DNA of 60,681 nt from Thermoplasmatales archaeon (GTDB taxonomy: Archaea > Thermoplasmatota > E2 > DHVEG-1), in contig CP070836.1 in NCBI GenBank assembly GCA_020341795.1, forward strand, positions 704,658-765,338. The letters are read 5' to 3'. The position numbers were made by a program, and so were the translations under genes. A model generated the notes under the pieces. It saw only the letters and a program-made list of their open reading frames with translations, made no database searches and was not told where the DNA came from. Positions within the stretch are counted from its first letter, which is position 1. Every line of letters starts with the position of its first letter. This document shows, in pieces, positions 8,717 through 17,308 of the stretch.

Positions 8717-9532
8717 AATAAAAAAATAATCATTTTAATTATTGCAATCATCCTCATAGTAGTTGTCCTTGTTCCTGTTTTTTTCCAACTAATTTCAAAT
8801 AATACTAATGGTCCCAATAATCAAAAGATAATGTATAATGTTTATCCTGAAACAGATCAAGCACCAACACTTGATTTTATATGGAGAACTCCTAATTTAG
8901 AAATGGATGAAATTGCAAGAGTTACACCCTATTGTGTTTTAGAAGAGGAGAAGATACTTGGTCGCCATCAACAGAGATTCAATTTTACACAAAGATCGCA
9001 CTCATATCCTTTTTATGCAGCTTGAGAAGGAACCATAATTTCAGTTGATAGAGACAATTTTGTAATATACATTCGATATGGTAGAAATTATTGCACAATT
9101 TATCATCACATTTTAGATATTCCTGAAAAATTTATAGTTGGATATAAAGTTGAAAGAGAAGAGCTTATTGGATATACTGATGAAAAAAATGGTGAAGGAT
9201 GGTGAGAAATTGAGATAAAAATTAAGAAAGGAAACGTGTATCGCTCATCACCTGCTATAGATTATTACTCTGAAGAATCAAAGCAAAAACTTAACGACAT
9301 TGTTAATGCAAGTGAGATTTGGTATGGTGAATTATGGGGGAATAATAGAACCTGGATCGTTACTGAAGGAGAAGGATTTTGGATAAAATATTTAAATGAG
9401 TCAGAGTGGTGAGAATCTTCATATCACCTTGGTTATGAACAACCTACAAGTGATTCCTTTGAAGATTTTCTTGAAGAAAATGATATGGAATGGTTATTAG
9501 ACCATAATTATTTGGGATGAAGTCACAAATAA
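8717..9532 (+). pseudogene. M23-like secreted protein interrupted only by in-frame TGA codons
   Basis: One frame encodes a hydrophobic N-terminal segment (KKIIILIIAIILIVVVLVP), the strand FYAA-stop-EGTIISVD, TIYHHILD, a Trp-rich middle (EIWYGELWGNNRTW) and a C-terminus ending at TAA 9530-9532. Four TGA codons interrupt it, at 9023, 9203, 9410 and 9518, with no TAA or TAG among about 270 codons. The two middle ones directly follow TGG (GEGW-TGA-EIEIK and SEW-TGA-ESSYH). No in-frame ATG exists before 8831, although a ribosome site AGGAGG (8704-8709) sits where an ATG near 8718 would be expected; the sequence there is ATA. Either a pseudogene formed by G-to-A changes or a gene whose TGA is decoded or edited to Trp. 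The paralog-like lipoprotein at 6768 is intact. Confidence 0.6.
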
Positions 9533-9628
9533 TATGATATATGCTTTTAAAGACCTATTACAAATGAAATTATCATTTAATTTATAAACACTAACAATAT
9601 TCATAATAGCATAAGGGAGTGACACATT

Positions 9629-10201
9629 ATGGATGAGGAAAAAAATGAAAAGATCTGGAAAAAATTCTTAAGAAAACATTGGAAAATGCTTATTGTATTT
9701 ATAGTAGGAGCTATTTTGGCATTTATTGGCGCAATTTATGTTTTTTTATGGTTTGTGGGAGAAGCTCAATTAACTGGGCTTATACCTCTGACTTTAGGTC
9801 TATGGTCAATGGGGAATTTCATAACTTTTTTGTTACATTTGATTTTCTGGGAAATTGTCTTCATTGGAATCCCGGTAATTATAGCTGCAGCTGCTACTTA
9901 TTTCCTATGGTGGAAAAAAATACCTGACAATGAAAGGAGAGAATACAGAACCGCACATCTTTTTGGCAAACGCTCACGTAGAACAGATGGAGAAGGAGCA
10001 ATATCCTTTTTGATCTTTATTGTATTCTGCATCAAGATATACCTTGATGGTAACTGGGATGTTGGAATTGGTTCTTGGAAATTTGAATATCTCGTGTACT
10101 CTTGTCTTTGGGCATTATTCTGGGTTGCTATAATAATTGGAATTCCTATGCTCATAGGAGCCACTTGGTGGATACGCCATGAAATGAAAAAGGAACCATA
10201 A
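9629..10201 (+). CDS. Four-helix membrane protein of unknown function
   Basis: The 190-residue protein has a charged cytoplasmic start (MDEEKNEKIWKKFLRKHWK) and about four hydrophobic helices (residues 20-45, 65-95, 118-140, 150-178). A basic loop (WWKKIPDNERREYRTAHLF) separates the helix pairs, so it looks like two similar halves. A good ribosome site AAGGGAG precedes the ATG. No family is recognised with confidence. The next gene is convergent. Confidence 0.7.
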   Translation: MDEEKNEKIWKKFLRKHWKMLIVFIVGAILAFIGAIYVFLWFVGEAQLTGLIPLTLGLWSMGNFITFLLHLIFWEIVFIGIPVIIAAAATYFLWWKKIPDNERREYRTAHLFGKRSRRTDGEGAISFLIFIVFCIKIYLDGNWDVGIGSWKFEYLVYSCLWALFWVAIIIGIPMLIGATWWIRHEMKKEP

Positions 10202-10289
10202 GAAAGAGAAGGTTAAAATTTGACCCATTAAATATGCGATTCAAACAGCTAGAGTTTATAGAATATAACTAGAAAATATTTTTGGGATA

Positions 10290-10949
10290 CTAAATTATTG
10301 AATAATAAACTAGCCATCCTCCAATGATTACTTCAAATGTTATCGCCATCAGTGCACTGATAATTGGAACGTTAAATTTAGGTTTTAAAAGTTTTGTTCC
10401 ATTACCGAATCCAATAAGAAAGCTGGTAACAATTCCTAACCATCCAATGATTTGAGGCACAACTCCACTTGTAACTAATACGATTGAAAAAGCAAATGTA
10501 CCAATAGCCCATAAGATCATTGCATATTTGAATCTACGGTCTTTTGCTTTGAAAATGGTAATAGCTAATTTGCTCAACGAATTTTTTTCAGTACTACTAA
10601 CTCTAGAATATTGTCTTGATATTTTGATTAGTCTCCAATAGGACGGTTCATTATAGAACTGGATTAAACCTTCTCCGGTTCGACAGATAACCCAAATGAT
10701 TCCAAGTATTATGCTATATGTACTAAAAACAATAAACAAAATTATAGCAAGTGCAACGACGCTACCATGTTCAATCAGCGCTAACACGATGCTTATTTTA
10801 AATTTTTTCGAATCTTTGTTTATCTTTTTCAGATCTGTGTCTGGATTATAATCATCTTTTTCCATTAAATAACCAAGTGCCCCCATTGCAAGATTTAAAA
10901 CCAAAATAAATAAAAAAAGAAAACCAGACAAAAAAATATCGATAATCAA
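10290..10949 (-). CDS. DUF4386-like multi-pass membrane protein
   Basis: The 219-residue protein has about six hydrophobic helices and a long charged cytoplasmic loop (about 105-140, ISRQYSRVSSTEKNSLSKL). The arrangement of short hydrophobic helices with a CRTGEGLIQFYNEP turn is reminiscent of DUF4386 proteins, but the match is from memory. The small gene at 10975-11097 lies immediately upstream on the same strand and is probably co-transcribed. Function is unknown. Confidence 0.6.
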   Translation of the reverse strand: MIIDIFLSGFLFLFILVLNLAMGALGYLMEKDDYNPDTDLKKINKDSKKFKISIVLALIEHGSVVALAIILFIVFSTYSIILGIIWVICRTGEGLIQFYNEPSYWRLIKISRQYSRVSSTEKNSLSKLAITIFKAKDRRFKYAMILWAIGTFAFSIVLVTSGVVPQIIGWLGIVTSFLIGFGNGTKLLKPKFNVPIISALMAITFEVIIGGWLVYYSII

Positions 10950-10974
10950 AGTAAATCCTCTAATTTATTTTTCT

Positions 10975-11097
10975 TTATTTTTGTTTTTCTATTGCTTTTA
11001 CAATTTTTTCAAGTCCACCATATATTATTCCATCTGCTACTATTGCTCCAGCAAAAACCAAAATACCTACAATTAGATATGCGGTTTGAATTTCCAT
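10975..11097 (-). CDS. Single-helix small membrane protein
   Basis: A 40-residue frame runs from ATG 11097 to TAA 10975. It consists of one hydrophobic helix (AYLIVGILVFAGAIVADGII) and a basic amphipathic tail (EKIVKAIEKQK). A ribosome site AGAGAGG precedes the ATG by a suitable distance. It sits 25 bp upstream of the membrane protein gene on the same strand, suggesting co-translation. Function is unknown. Confidence 0.45.
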   Translation of the reverse strand: MEIQTAYLIVGILVFAGAIVADGIIYGGLEKIVKAIEKQK

Positions 11098-11238
11098 TTC
11101 TTTACCTCTCTTTTACTGCAATTCTATAAGTGATAATTATTAATAAAAATAGTTATAATTTTAAATTTTTCCAAATATAATCTCAATTTTATAAACAAGT
11201 GATTCATTACAAGGAATTGATTTTATGAGAGGATTGTT

Positions 11239-11385
11239 ATGAAAGAAGTTGTATGCACAAAATGCGGACTAACTGAGGCAGCTGTTGGAGTAAGAATAGG
11301 TATAGCAGGTTTAGGCTTTTTCTTGGTATGTTTAGGACTAATCCTATTTTATTTGACACATTTAAGTTATATATTAAGAATATAA
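11239..11385 (+). CDS. Small membrane protein with N-terminal CxxC
   Basis: A 48-residue frame runs from ATG 11239 to TAA 11385. It opens with MKEVVCTKCG, half a zinc ribbon, then carries one long hydrophobic helix (GIAGLGFFLVCLGLILFYL). A ribosome-site-like GAGAGGA lies before the ATG. The CxxC plus helix plan fits a small membrane metal- or partner-binding protein; no family is recognised. Confidence 0.4.
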   Translation: MKEVVCTKCGLTEAAVGVRIGIAGLGFFLVCLGLILFYLTHLSYILRI

Positions 11386-11476
11386 GATTTATTCTTTATC
11401 TGAAAAATCTTGCCATACATTGTCTCATAATAATATCATTTGGAAAAAGTTATATTTTACCATTAAGTAAAAGATG

Positions 11477-12691
11477 TTAATGATTAAAAAGACTCATCAT
11501 ATGATTAAATAAATATTCTAAAATTTGTAATAAATAGTTATATTTTTCAATCATGCTCAAAAAAAATCTGTTGATATTTTTAGATTTTGGCATATTTATA
11601 GGTAAAGGTTCTGACCAATCTGTTTCTCCTCCATAAATATCTTTTGCTTTTACTTTGACTTCATAGATTCCTTGTTTGCTCCAATCATGAGATATTCTTA
11701 CAATCTCATCTGAATCATACGGACCTACCCATCCACTATCTGTATTATCACCCCAGTCAAATAAGTATAGTACTCTATCACCATCTGGGTCAGTGGTTTT
11801 AGTAGAATATGTATATTCACTGTTTATCTTACCTGTTGAAGGTCCACTAGGTCGGTTAGGTGTATTCGGAGGATTGTTTTGCTCTTGGGTAAATAAATCC
11901 GGAAGATAATATTCATGCTCTCCTTGTGCTATTTCCTCGTTTACATCAAGTATTACTACATTGTCAAAGTTGTAATAATGATATAGGTACATAATATTAT
12001 TTTGCAGATCAGTTACATAGGAGTATACCGTAGGATAAGTCCCCTCTTGATGAGTAGCATCACATATATCTGTAAAATATTCAACAGTAAGTTCTTGCAT
12101 GTTTTCAAGCATGTTTACTGCAGTTTCATATCTCCAACATGGATACCAACCATGTTCAGGATTTGAGTGAAGGAAATTTGTAACAACCTGAAAGCTACCC
12201 TCTTTATACACTACTTCATCACCTTCAATAATCGCAGAATTACCAAACTGGTCGACAATAAAATACTGAAAATTAGCCATAAAATCAAGGTTATACTGAT
12301 CAAAGATTGCTATAACTTCTTCAACAGTTGAACATCTTTCCATGCAGAATTCCATTAGATCACCATTAAAACGTGGTTTATGACTTGATTCAGTTGGCAC
12401 TAGTTTTGGATGTAGAAAACTATCAAAACAAAGACCTTGATCATTTATCCCCGTAAAAGACACATAATAACTAGGATTCTCAGGAGGCCAACCAAATTCG
12501 ATATAAAGCCTTCCGTACTTATCTTGTTCAGCAGGATGTACTCTAATATAAGGATCTGGATCATACCAATCTTCATTATTTCCAAATAAAACCAAATCTC
12601 CTTCTTGTGCTGTAAAACCTGTACAGGCTATAACAGTTCCTTGAAAAAAAATAACAATTGTAGCTATTAGAAGCATTATTATTTTTTTCAA
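11477..12691 (-). CDS. Secreted Ntn-type amide hydrolase (choloylglycine/acyltransferase-like) with PKD-type domain
   Basis: The 404-residue protein has a signal peptide ending at VIAC, which places Cys23 (ACTGFTA) as the first mature residue. That is the expected N-terminal nucleophile of Ntn hydrolases in the linear-amide C-N hydrolase group. NNEDWYDPDPYIRVHPAE carries the conserved N-x-D and Arg region, and SAIIEGDEVVYKE a core strand pair. A PKD-type domain follows (about 273-365; FDWGDNTDSGW) and then the tail NMPKSKNINRFFLSMIEKY. It likely cleaves C-N amide bonds in peptides or acyl-amides outside the cell. It is the last gene of a three-gene run with the papain-like peptidase and the 149-residue protein. 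A relative with two PKD domains is at 15839. Confidence 0.83.
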   Translation of the reverse strand: MKKIIMLLIATIVIFFQGTVIACTGFTAQEGDLVLFGNNEDWYDPDPYIRVHPAEQDKYGRLYIEFGWPPENPSYYVSFTGINDQGLCFDSFLHPKLVPTESSHKPRFNGDLMEFCMERCSTVEEVIAIFDQYNLDFMANFQYFIVDQFGNSAIIEGDEVVYKEGSFQVVTNFLHSNPEHGWYPCWRYETAVNMLENMQELTVEYFTDICDATHQEGTYPTVYSYVTDLQNNIMYLYHYYNFDNVVILDVNEEIAQGEHEYYLPDLFTQEQNNPPNTPNRPSGPSTGKINSEYTYSTKTTDPDGDRVLYLFDWGDNTDSGWVGPYDSDEIVRISHDWSKQGIYEVKVKAKDIYGGETDWSEPLPINMPKSKNINRFFLSMIEKYNYLLQILEYLFNHMMSLFNH

Positions 12692-12726
12692 ATTTATTGT
12701 CTCCTTTTTTAGATGGAAATAGTATT

Positions 12727-14136
12727 TTACAGATAAATATTATCTGTTAGATGGTTAAATAATCGTTCTAAAACTGGTTGTAGATGATTATATTTTTCAA
12801 TTATTTTTAAAAATGGCGTGTTGATTGTTTTGGTCTTTGGCAAGATAATTGAAATTGTTGTCCAGTCGCTTTGACCTCCCCATACATCATGAGCTTTAAA
12901 TTTGATTTGATAGCGTCCCAATCTACTCCAGGTATGAGTTAACGTAACTTCTTCCCCTGAATTATATGGACCAAGGTATTTCTCATTTGTTCCATCATCC
13001 CAAACAACAGTATAGTACACAGGATCATCGTCTTCATCTATTGAACTTATTGTATAATCATATTCAACATTAACTCCACCATACGTCGGACCATTAACAA
13101 TAGGTGAGCTTGGCCTATTAGCTTCATCAGGCCAATCAAAGCTATCTAAATCATAATCAACCCAGTCTATAAGATAACCTGTAAACAAAGCTCCATATTC
13201 AATATTGTAAAAACCATCATATCCCCAGTTTTGCCCCCAACTGTTTTTACAAATCCAATATCCACCATTTCCAATTGATATATCATCCTTCCATCCTAAT
13301 ATTACAATCTCATGATTTAACACTTCAAAAGTCCTTTCTTCATATGGCCAATAATCAGTAGGATCATGATTTTCAAAACCCCATTGATGGAAAACATTAG
13401 GATTCAAAGGAACATACATATATGCAGCAACTGGTCCTTTATCCATAATTAAAGATTTAATTCTCTCCCTGTTTTGTGGGCTGTCATGTCCAATTGAAAT
13501 CTGACCGCAATCAAGTATTGGTACAAGTCTTTCATCCCAACCTTCTCTAATATGCGAACAATAAACATCATCACTTGCTAGATAAGGAAAAAACGATTCA
13601 AAAACTGCACCATTTACATTATTCCCCTCTGGGGTTGTCTCCATGATTCTTTTAAAAACCATATATGCCATACCACCACTGCAACCTTCACCAGGTATAA
13701 GAGCAGCCTCAGGAAGACAAGAAAGCACATATTGCTCAGAAAAATCAGGATCAATATCATCCCGATCTTCCCTGATTTTAATCAGGCTTTCAAGAGCACC
13801 CATAGCAGAAAAAATACCACAACTACCACAATTCCCTTGACTTTTAGCAGGAGTAGAATAATCCTTACCATCCATATTCATCCAACTAAATTCAGCAGGA
13901 GTATCAACAATAGTAATATCATAAACACTTGAGTCAATATTTATTGAGTCAATAGGAATAGGTTTCATAGTAGGAAAATCAACATCAAAATTATAGTCAA
14001 TATATGTGTTTTCAACTTTTTCACAATCGCAACTGGAAGAAGTGTTGCTATGATTATATCCTGAAGCTATTCCAGATACGATAAAAAGTAAAATAATTGA
14101 AAATACCAAATATTTTTTAAAAATATTATTTGTCAT
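12727..14136 (-). CDS. Secreted papain-like (C1A) cysteine peptidase with PKD-type domain
   Basis: The 469-residue protein has a signal peptide (about 1-25), a very short prosegment, then the C1A domain. The oxyanion Gln and nucleophile are in KSQGNCGSCG (Q100, C106), the catalytic His in LNHEIVILGW, and Asn in CKNSWGQNWGYDGFY. A PKD-type domain (about 345-430; VVWDDGTNEKY, THTWSRLGRYQIKFKAHD) and the shared tail (LPKTKTINTPFLKIIEKY) follow. The lack of an I29-type propeptide is unusual for papains. The gene sits between the 149-residue secreted protein and the Ntn hydrolase with gaps of about 20 and 35 bp, so one operon is likely, controlled by the operator pair at 14680-14726. Confidence 0.9.
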   Translation of the reverse strand: MTNNIFKKYLVFSIILLFIVSGIASGYNHSNTSSSCDCEKVENTYIDYNFDVDFPTMKPIPIDSINIDSSVYDITIVDTPAEFSWMNMDGKDYSTPAKSQGNCGSCGIFSAMGALESLIKIREDRDDIDPDFSEQYVLSCLPEAALIPGEGCSGGMAYMVFKRIMETTPEGNNVNGAVFESFFPYLASDDVYCSHIREGWDERLVPILDCGQISIGHDSPQNRERIKSLIMDKGPVAAYMYVPLNPNVFHQWGFENHDPTDYWPYEERTFEVLNHEIVILGWKDDISIGNGGYWICKNSWGQNWGYDGFYNIEYGALFTGYLIDWVDYDLDSFDWPDEANRPSSPIVNGPTYGGVNVEYDYTISSIDEDDDPVYYTVVWDDGTNEKYLGPYNSGEEVTLTHTWSRLGRYQIKFKAHDVWGGQSDWTTISIILPKTKTINTPFLKIIEKYNHLQPVLERLFNHLTDNIYL

Positions 14137-14156
14137 AATGTTTAACCTTCGACAGA

Positions 14157-14606
14157 TTAGATTAATCTAGGTTTAGCAAATAAAGCATTTCCATTAATTT
14201 GCACATTTAATAATCCATCTACACTTGTTGGAATATATTCTCCCCAAAATCCAACAATTACAAGATGGACCTCTTCACCGCCTTGATGATCCCATAATAT
14301 ATCTCCATTTTCCTCTGAATAAATCGTTACATCAGAGTCAGATTGAAAAACAAGCCTCCAAAAAGACACAAAAGCCTGCATTTCATCTTTAAAAGGTCTA
14401 AACCAGAATGTTTTCCACATGTTAGGCATTCTAATAATTGCAAACCAATCATCAATCGAGATTTTACCATTTGATTCAATATAACATCCGTTATAAAATC
14501 TTGTGGGCATTTCATTTGTTGATTCATATTCTTTAGCCAAAGAAAAAGATGCAAATGCAACTGATAAAAACATCACCACAACCATATATGTCAAAATTTT
14601 TCTCAT
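14157..14606 (-). CDS. Small secreted protein of unknown function
   Basis: The 149-residue protein has a signal peptide cleaved near SFSLAKE (about residue 25). The mature part is rich in aromatic residues (MPNMWKTFWFRPFKDEM, VSFWRLVF) and beta strands, and carries no PKD domain or sorting tail. It is the first gene of the run leading to the papain-like peptidase, about 20 bp upstream of it, so a chaperone, inhibitor or propeptide-in-trans for that peptidase is conceivable but unproven. Confidence 0.65.
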   Translation of the reverse strand: MRKILTYMVVVMFLSVAFASFSLAKEYESTNEMPTRFYNGCYIESNGKISIDDWFAIIRMPNMWKTFWFRPFKDEMQAFVSFWRLVFQSDSDVTIYSEENGDILWDHQGGEEVHLVIVGFWGEYIPTSVDGLLNVQINGNALFAKPRLI

Positions 14607-14679
14607 TTTATTACCTCACTACGATTATACTTTAAGTTAATAAATTAAATTATTAAACATAAAATTATTTTATAAAAAA

Positions 14680-14726
14680 TTGAACAATTTATTAACAAAC
14701 ATAATAAAATAATTGTTTTTGTTCAA
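14680..14726. promoter_or_regulatory. Paired TTGnnCAA palindromes upstream of the papain operon
   Basis: TTGAACAA (14680-14687) and TTGTTCAA (14719-14726) are perfect inverted copies 39 bp apart start to start. Read toward the minus-strand operon, the proximal copy continues TTGTTCAATTTTTTATAAAAT, putting a TATA box immediately downstream and suggesting an activator position. Confidence 0.65.
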
Positions 14727-14757
14727 AACTAACTATCAACAAGTTTTTTTTTAAACT

Positions 14758-15768
14758 TTAATGAAGTGGCATATATTGAACTTTATAAATCTTCTTAATG
14801 TAAAAATAATGATATTTTTTAACTAAATTTGGAAAAGAATCAATTATATCGTTAATAATTTCTAAAATATGCTGTAGATTTTTCACATAAAACTCAAGTT
14901 CAACATCGGCCATTCCTGTGGTTTTATCAATAAAAATTAAATGAGGATTATATTTAATGTATGAAATAAGAGAGTTTTTTTTAGAATAATCATTTAAATC
15001 AATATCTAACTTATAATAAACATAATCAAGCTTTGAATAATCTATCTGAATCCGATAACCAAGAATCACATTCAAATTTTTCAATCTTTTAATTCTTTTT
15101 TGAATAGTTTTACTAGTAATCCCTAGTTTTTTTGCTATTTTTATTGTTTCAATTCTTGAATTATCTGCAAGAAAACGTAAAATCTTCATATCAATATCAT
15201 CATAGTTAACAAACTTTCCTCCACCTGTGATTTCAAATTTGTTTCTATCAACCTTATTTAAATCATCTAATAAAAAAGAATAACGATAATGGTGTAATTG
15301 TGTATAAACTGAAAAAATCTGTTTATCAAAATATTTACGATATTTACTTAATGTTTTTTCCCAAAATGCATAAAAATCATTAATATTTTTTACCCATAAT
15401 ACAATAACAATATCAAATCTACCTTCTGTTTTACCTACCCACCAGGTGTATATATCATCTACAAAATATTGAATGATTTCATTTTGAATTCTTTGATTAA
15501 TATTTTCAAATGTTAAATAAATTCTGAAACTAATATAACCAAGTTTAAAAGAATCAATAACAGTATAAAAATTCTTAATAATCCCCTTTTTTTGGAGTTG
15601 TTTAATCCTATATGAAATCTTTGTTTTTGGTTGACCAAGCTTCCTTGATATCTGTGAAAAAGACTGTCTTGAATTTAAATCTAATTGATATAATATTTTC
15701 CTATCTATTTTATCAATATTTTCCATATTATAAAACGTATAGGTATAATTGTTAATATTTTTTACCAT
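14758..15768 (-). CDS. Tandem Lrp/AsnC-type transcriptional regulator (copy 2)
   Basis: The 336-residue protein repeats the layout of copy 1: first HTH at about residues 19-66 (DRKILYQLDLNSRQSFSQI), ligand-binding-like region, then a second HTH at about 193-240 (DDIDMKILRFLADNSRIET) and a second ligand-binding-like region. An N-terminal extension of 14 residues precedes ENIDKIDRKIL, so the ATG at 15726 is an alternative start. It lies between the papain operon, whose operator pair is just beyond its 3' end, and the Ntn hydrolase at 15839, from which it is divergent. Weak half-sites ATGTACAA (15769) and GTATTCAA (15798) in that gap are 29 bp apart. Confidence 0.86.
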   Translation of the reverse strand: MVKNINNYTYTFYNMENIDKIDRKILYQLDLNSRQSFSQISRKLGQPKTKISYRIKQLQKKGIIKNFYTVIDSFKLGYISFRIYLTFENINQRIQNEIIQYFVDDIYTWWVGKTEGRFDIVIVLWVKNINDFYAFWEKTLSKYRKYFDKQIFSVYTQLHHYRYSFLLDDLNKVDRNKFEITGGGKFVNYDDIDMKILRFLADNSRIETIKIAKKLGITSKTIQKRIKRLKNLNVILGYRIQIDYSKLDYVYYKLDIDLNDYSKKNSLISYIKYNPHLIFIDKTTGMADVELEFYVKNLQHILEIINDIIDSFPNLVKKYHYFYIKKIYKVQYMPLH

Positions 15769-15838
15769 ATGTACAAAATTATAATAATAGATTTTAAGTA
15801 TTCAACCAAATTATTTACTATATTATAGGGAACAAAAA

Positions 15839-17308
15839 ATGAAAAGAGGAGTTAAAACTATTATAGTGATAATATTTATATTGAATTTTACAAGTATTGC
15901 AATGGCTTGTACAGGTTTTACAGCATATGATGATAAAAATGTTCTTGCTGGAATGAATGAGGATAATTATTCAACTAGAAGATATATAGAAATCTATCCT
16001 CCAGAAGATGGTAAATTTGGAAGAATATTTTTTGGTTATGAAGGTTACTATATACAGCAGATGATAAATGATCAAGGATTATTGTGGGATGGTTTTTGGG
16101 CTCCTCATTTAGATATACAAAATGGAGCTGGAAAACCAAGACCAAATACTTGGATTGATGATTGGATGGAGGTTTGTTCTACAGTTGATGAAGTTATTGA
16201 TATTTATAATAGTTATGATTGGAGGAATACTGGAATAGAAGATGCGATGCTCTTTTTTGTAGATAGACAGGGTAATTCAGCAATTATTGAAGGAGATGAT
16301 ATTATATTTAAAGAAGAAAGTCATCAGGCTGTTACAAATTTTTATCAAACTCATCCTGAGTTGGGCGGGTTTGGATTTGATAGATATGAAACAGCAATTG
16401 ATATGCTTGGGAATATTAATGATTTTTCAATGGTATATTTTAAAGATATTTGTAGCGCAACTTCCCAATCATCAACTATATATTCTATTGTGTGTAATCT
16501 TACATCTAATTTGATTCATTATTATTATGCAAGAGATTTCGATAATGTATGGGAAATTGATCTTAATGAGGAATTTGAATTTGGTTTTCAAACTTATGAT
16601 GTTCTTGATGTTTTTAATAATTATAATCCAGATAAACCAAATAATCCTGTTGGTCCTAATAATTCTAATGAGAATTCTATATGTGAATATTCTTGTCAAA
16701 CTACTGATAATAACAATGATCAATTATATTACAAATGGAACTTTGGTGATGGAACAATTAGTAATTGGATTGGACCATTTAACTCCGGTGAAACATGCAC
16801 GATTTCTCATAAATGGATTGATATTGGAGAGTATCAAGTAAAAGTGATTGCTCGAGATGAAAATTGTGGAAAAAGTGAATGGTCAGATCCATTAGATGTT
16901 CAAGTTATAGATTCGGATAACAATAGGCCAGATAAACCATTGACTCCCTCTGGTCCTTCAAATGGAAAAATAGGTGAAGAGCATACTTATACAACTTTAA
17001 CAGTTGATCCTGATGATGATCAATTATATTATATGTGGGATTGGGGAGATGGAACATTAAGTGATTGGATAGGCTCATATAGCTCTTGTGAAGAATGCAG
17101 TATTTCTCATACATGGGAATCTCAGGGTAATTATGAAATCAAGGTAAAAGCAAGAGATAGCTATAATTTTGAAAGTGATTGGTCAGATTCACTTGCAGTT
17201 ACAATGCCAAAATTTAAAAATGTTCATTTCCCAATAATTAACTTCATTTTACAAAAACTATCATTTTTTTATTCTTCAATTAATAAAATTGTACGAGGAA
17301 GGCAATAA
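15839..17308 (+). CDS. Secreted Ntn-type amide hydrolase with two PKD-type domains
   Basis: The 489-residue protein parallels the enzyme at 11477. The signal peptide ends before Cys24 (MACTGFTAYDD), the expected N-terminal nucleophile, followed by GMNEDNYSTRRYIEI. Two tandem PKD-type domains occupy about 260-355 (WNFGDGTISNW) and 360-455 (WDWGDGTLSDW), and the tail begins MPKFKNVHFPI. The two PKD units are similar to each other, suggesting recent duplication. The next gene starts in the stop codon (AATAATG), so translation is coupled. This is the first gene of a three-gene protease operon (15839-20765). Confidence 0.82.
   Translation: MKRGVKTIIVIIFILNFTSIAMACTGFTAYDDKNVLAGMNEDNYSTRRYIEIYPPEDGKFGRIFFGYEGYYIQQMINDQGLLWDGFWAPHLDIQNGAGKPRPNTWIDDWMEVCSTVDEVIDIYNSYDWRNTGIEDAMLFFVDRQGNSAIIEGDDIIFKEESHQAVTNFYQTHPELGGFGFDRYETAIDMLGNINDFSMVYFKDICSATSQSSTIYSIVCNLTSNLIHYYYARDFDNVWEIDLNEEFEFGFQTYDVLDVFNNYNPDKPNNPVGPNNSNENSICEYSCQTTDNNNDQLYYKWNFGDGTISNWIGPFNSGETCTISHKWIDIGEYQVKVIARDENCGKSEWSDPLDVQVIDSDNNRPDKPLTPSGPSNGKIGEEHTYTTLTVDPDDDQLYYMWDWGDGTLSDWIGSYSSCEECSISHTWESQGNYEIKVKARDSYNFESDWSDSLAVTMPKFKNVHFPIINFILQKLSFFYSSINKIVRGRQ

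Noticed and set aside
8831-9025. Separate 64-residue gene ending at the first TGA
   Set aside because: The coding pattern continues in the same frame for another 500 bases and the hydrophobic leader lies upstream, so this is a fragment of the longer frame.
9023-9520. Selenocysteine or pyrrolysine at the in-frame stops
   Set aside because: Four sites in one short protein, no Cys-like context and no visible archaeal SECIS-type structure in the flanks; pyrrolysine uses TAG, not TGA.
13643-13932. Plus-strand open frames inside the papain-like gene
   Set aside because: They are antisense to a gene with full catalytic motifs and have no start signals or recognisable domains.
15769-15805. Operator pair between lrp copy 2 and the Ntn hydrolase
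   Set aside because: The half-sites are degenerate and 29 bp apart; possibly a variant one helical turn shorter, but too weak to count.
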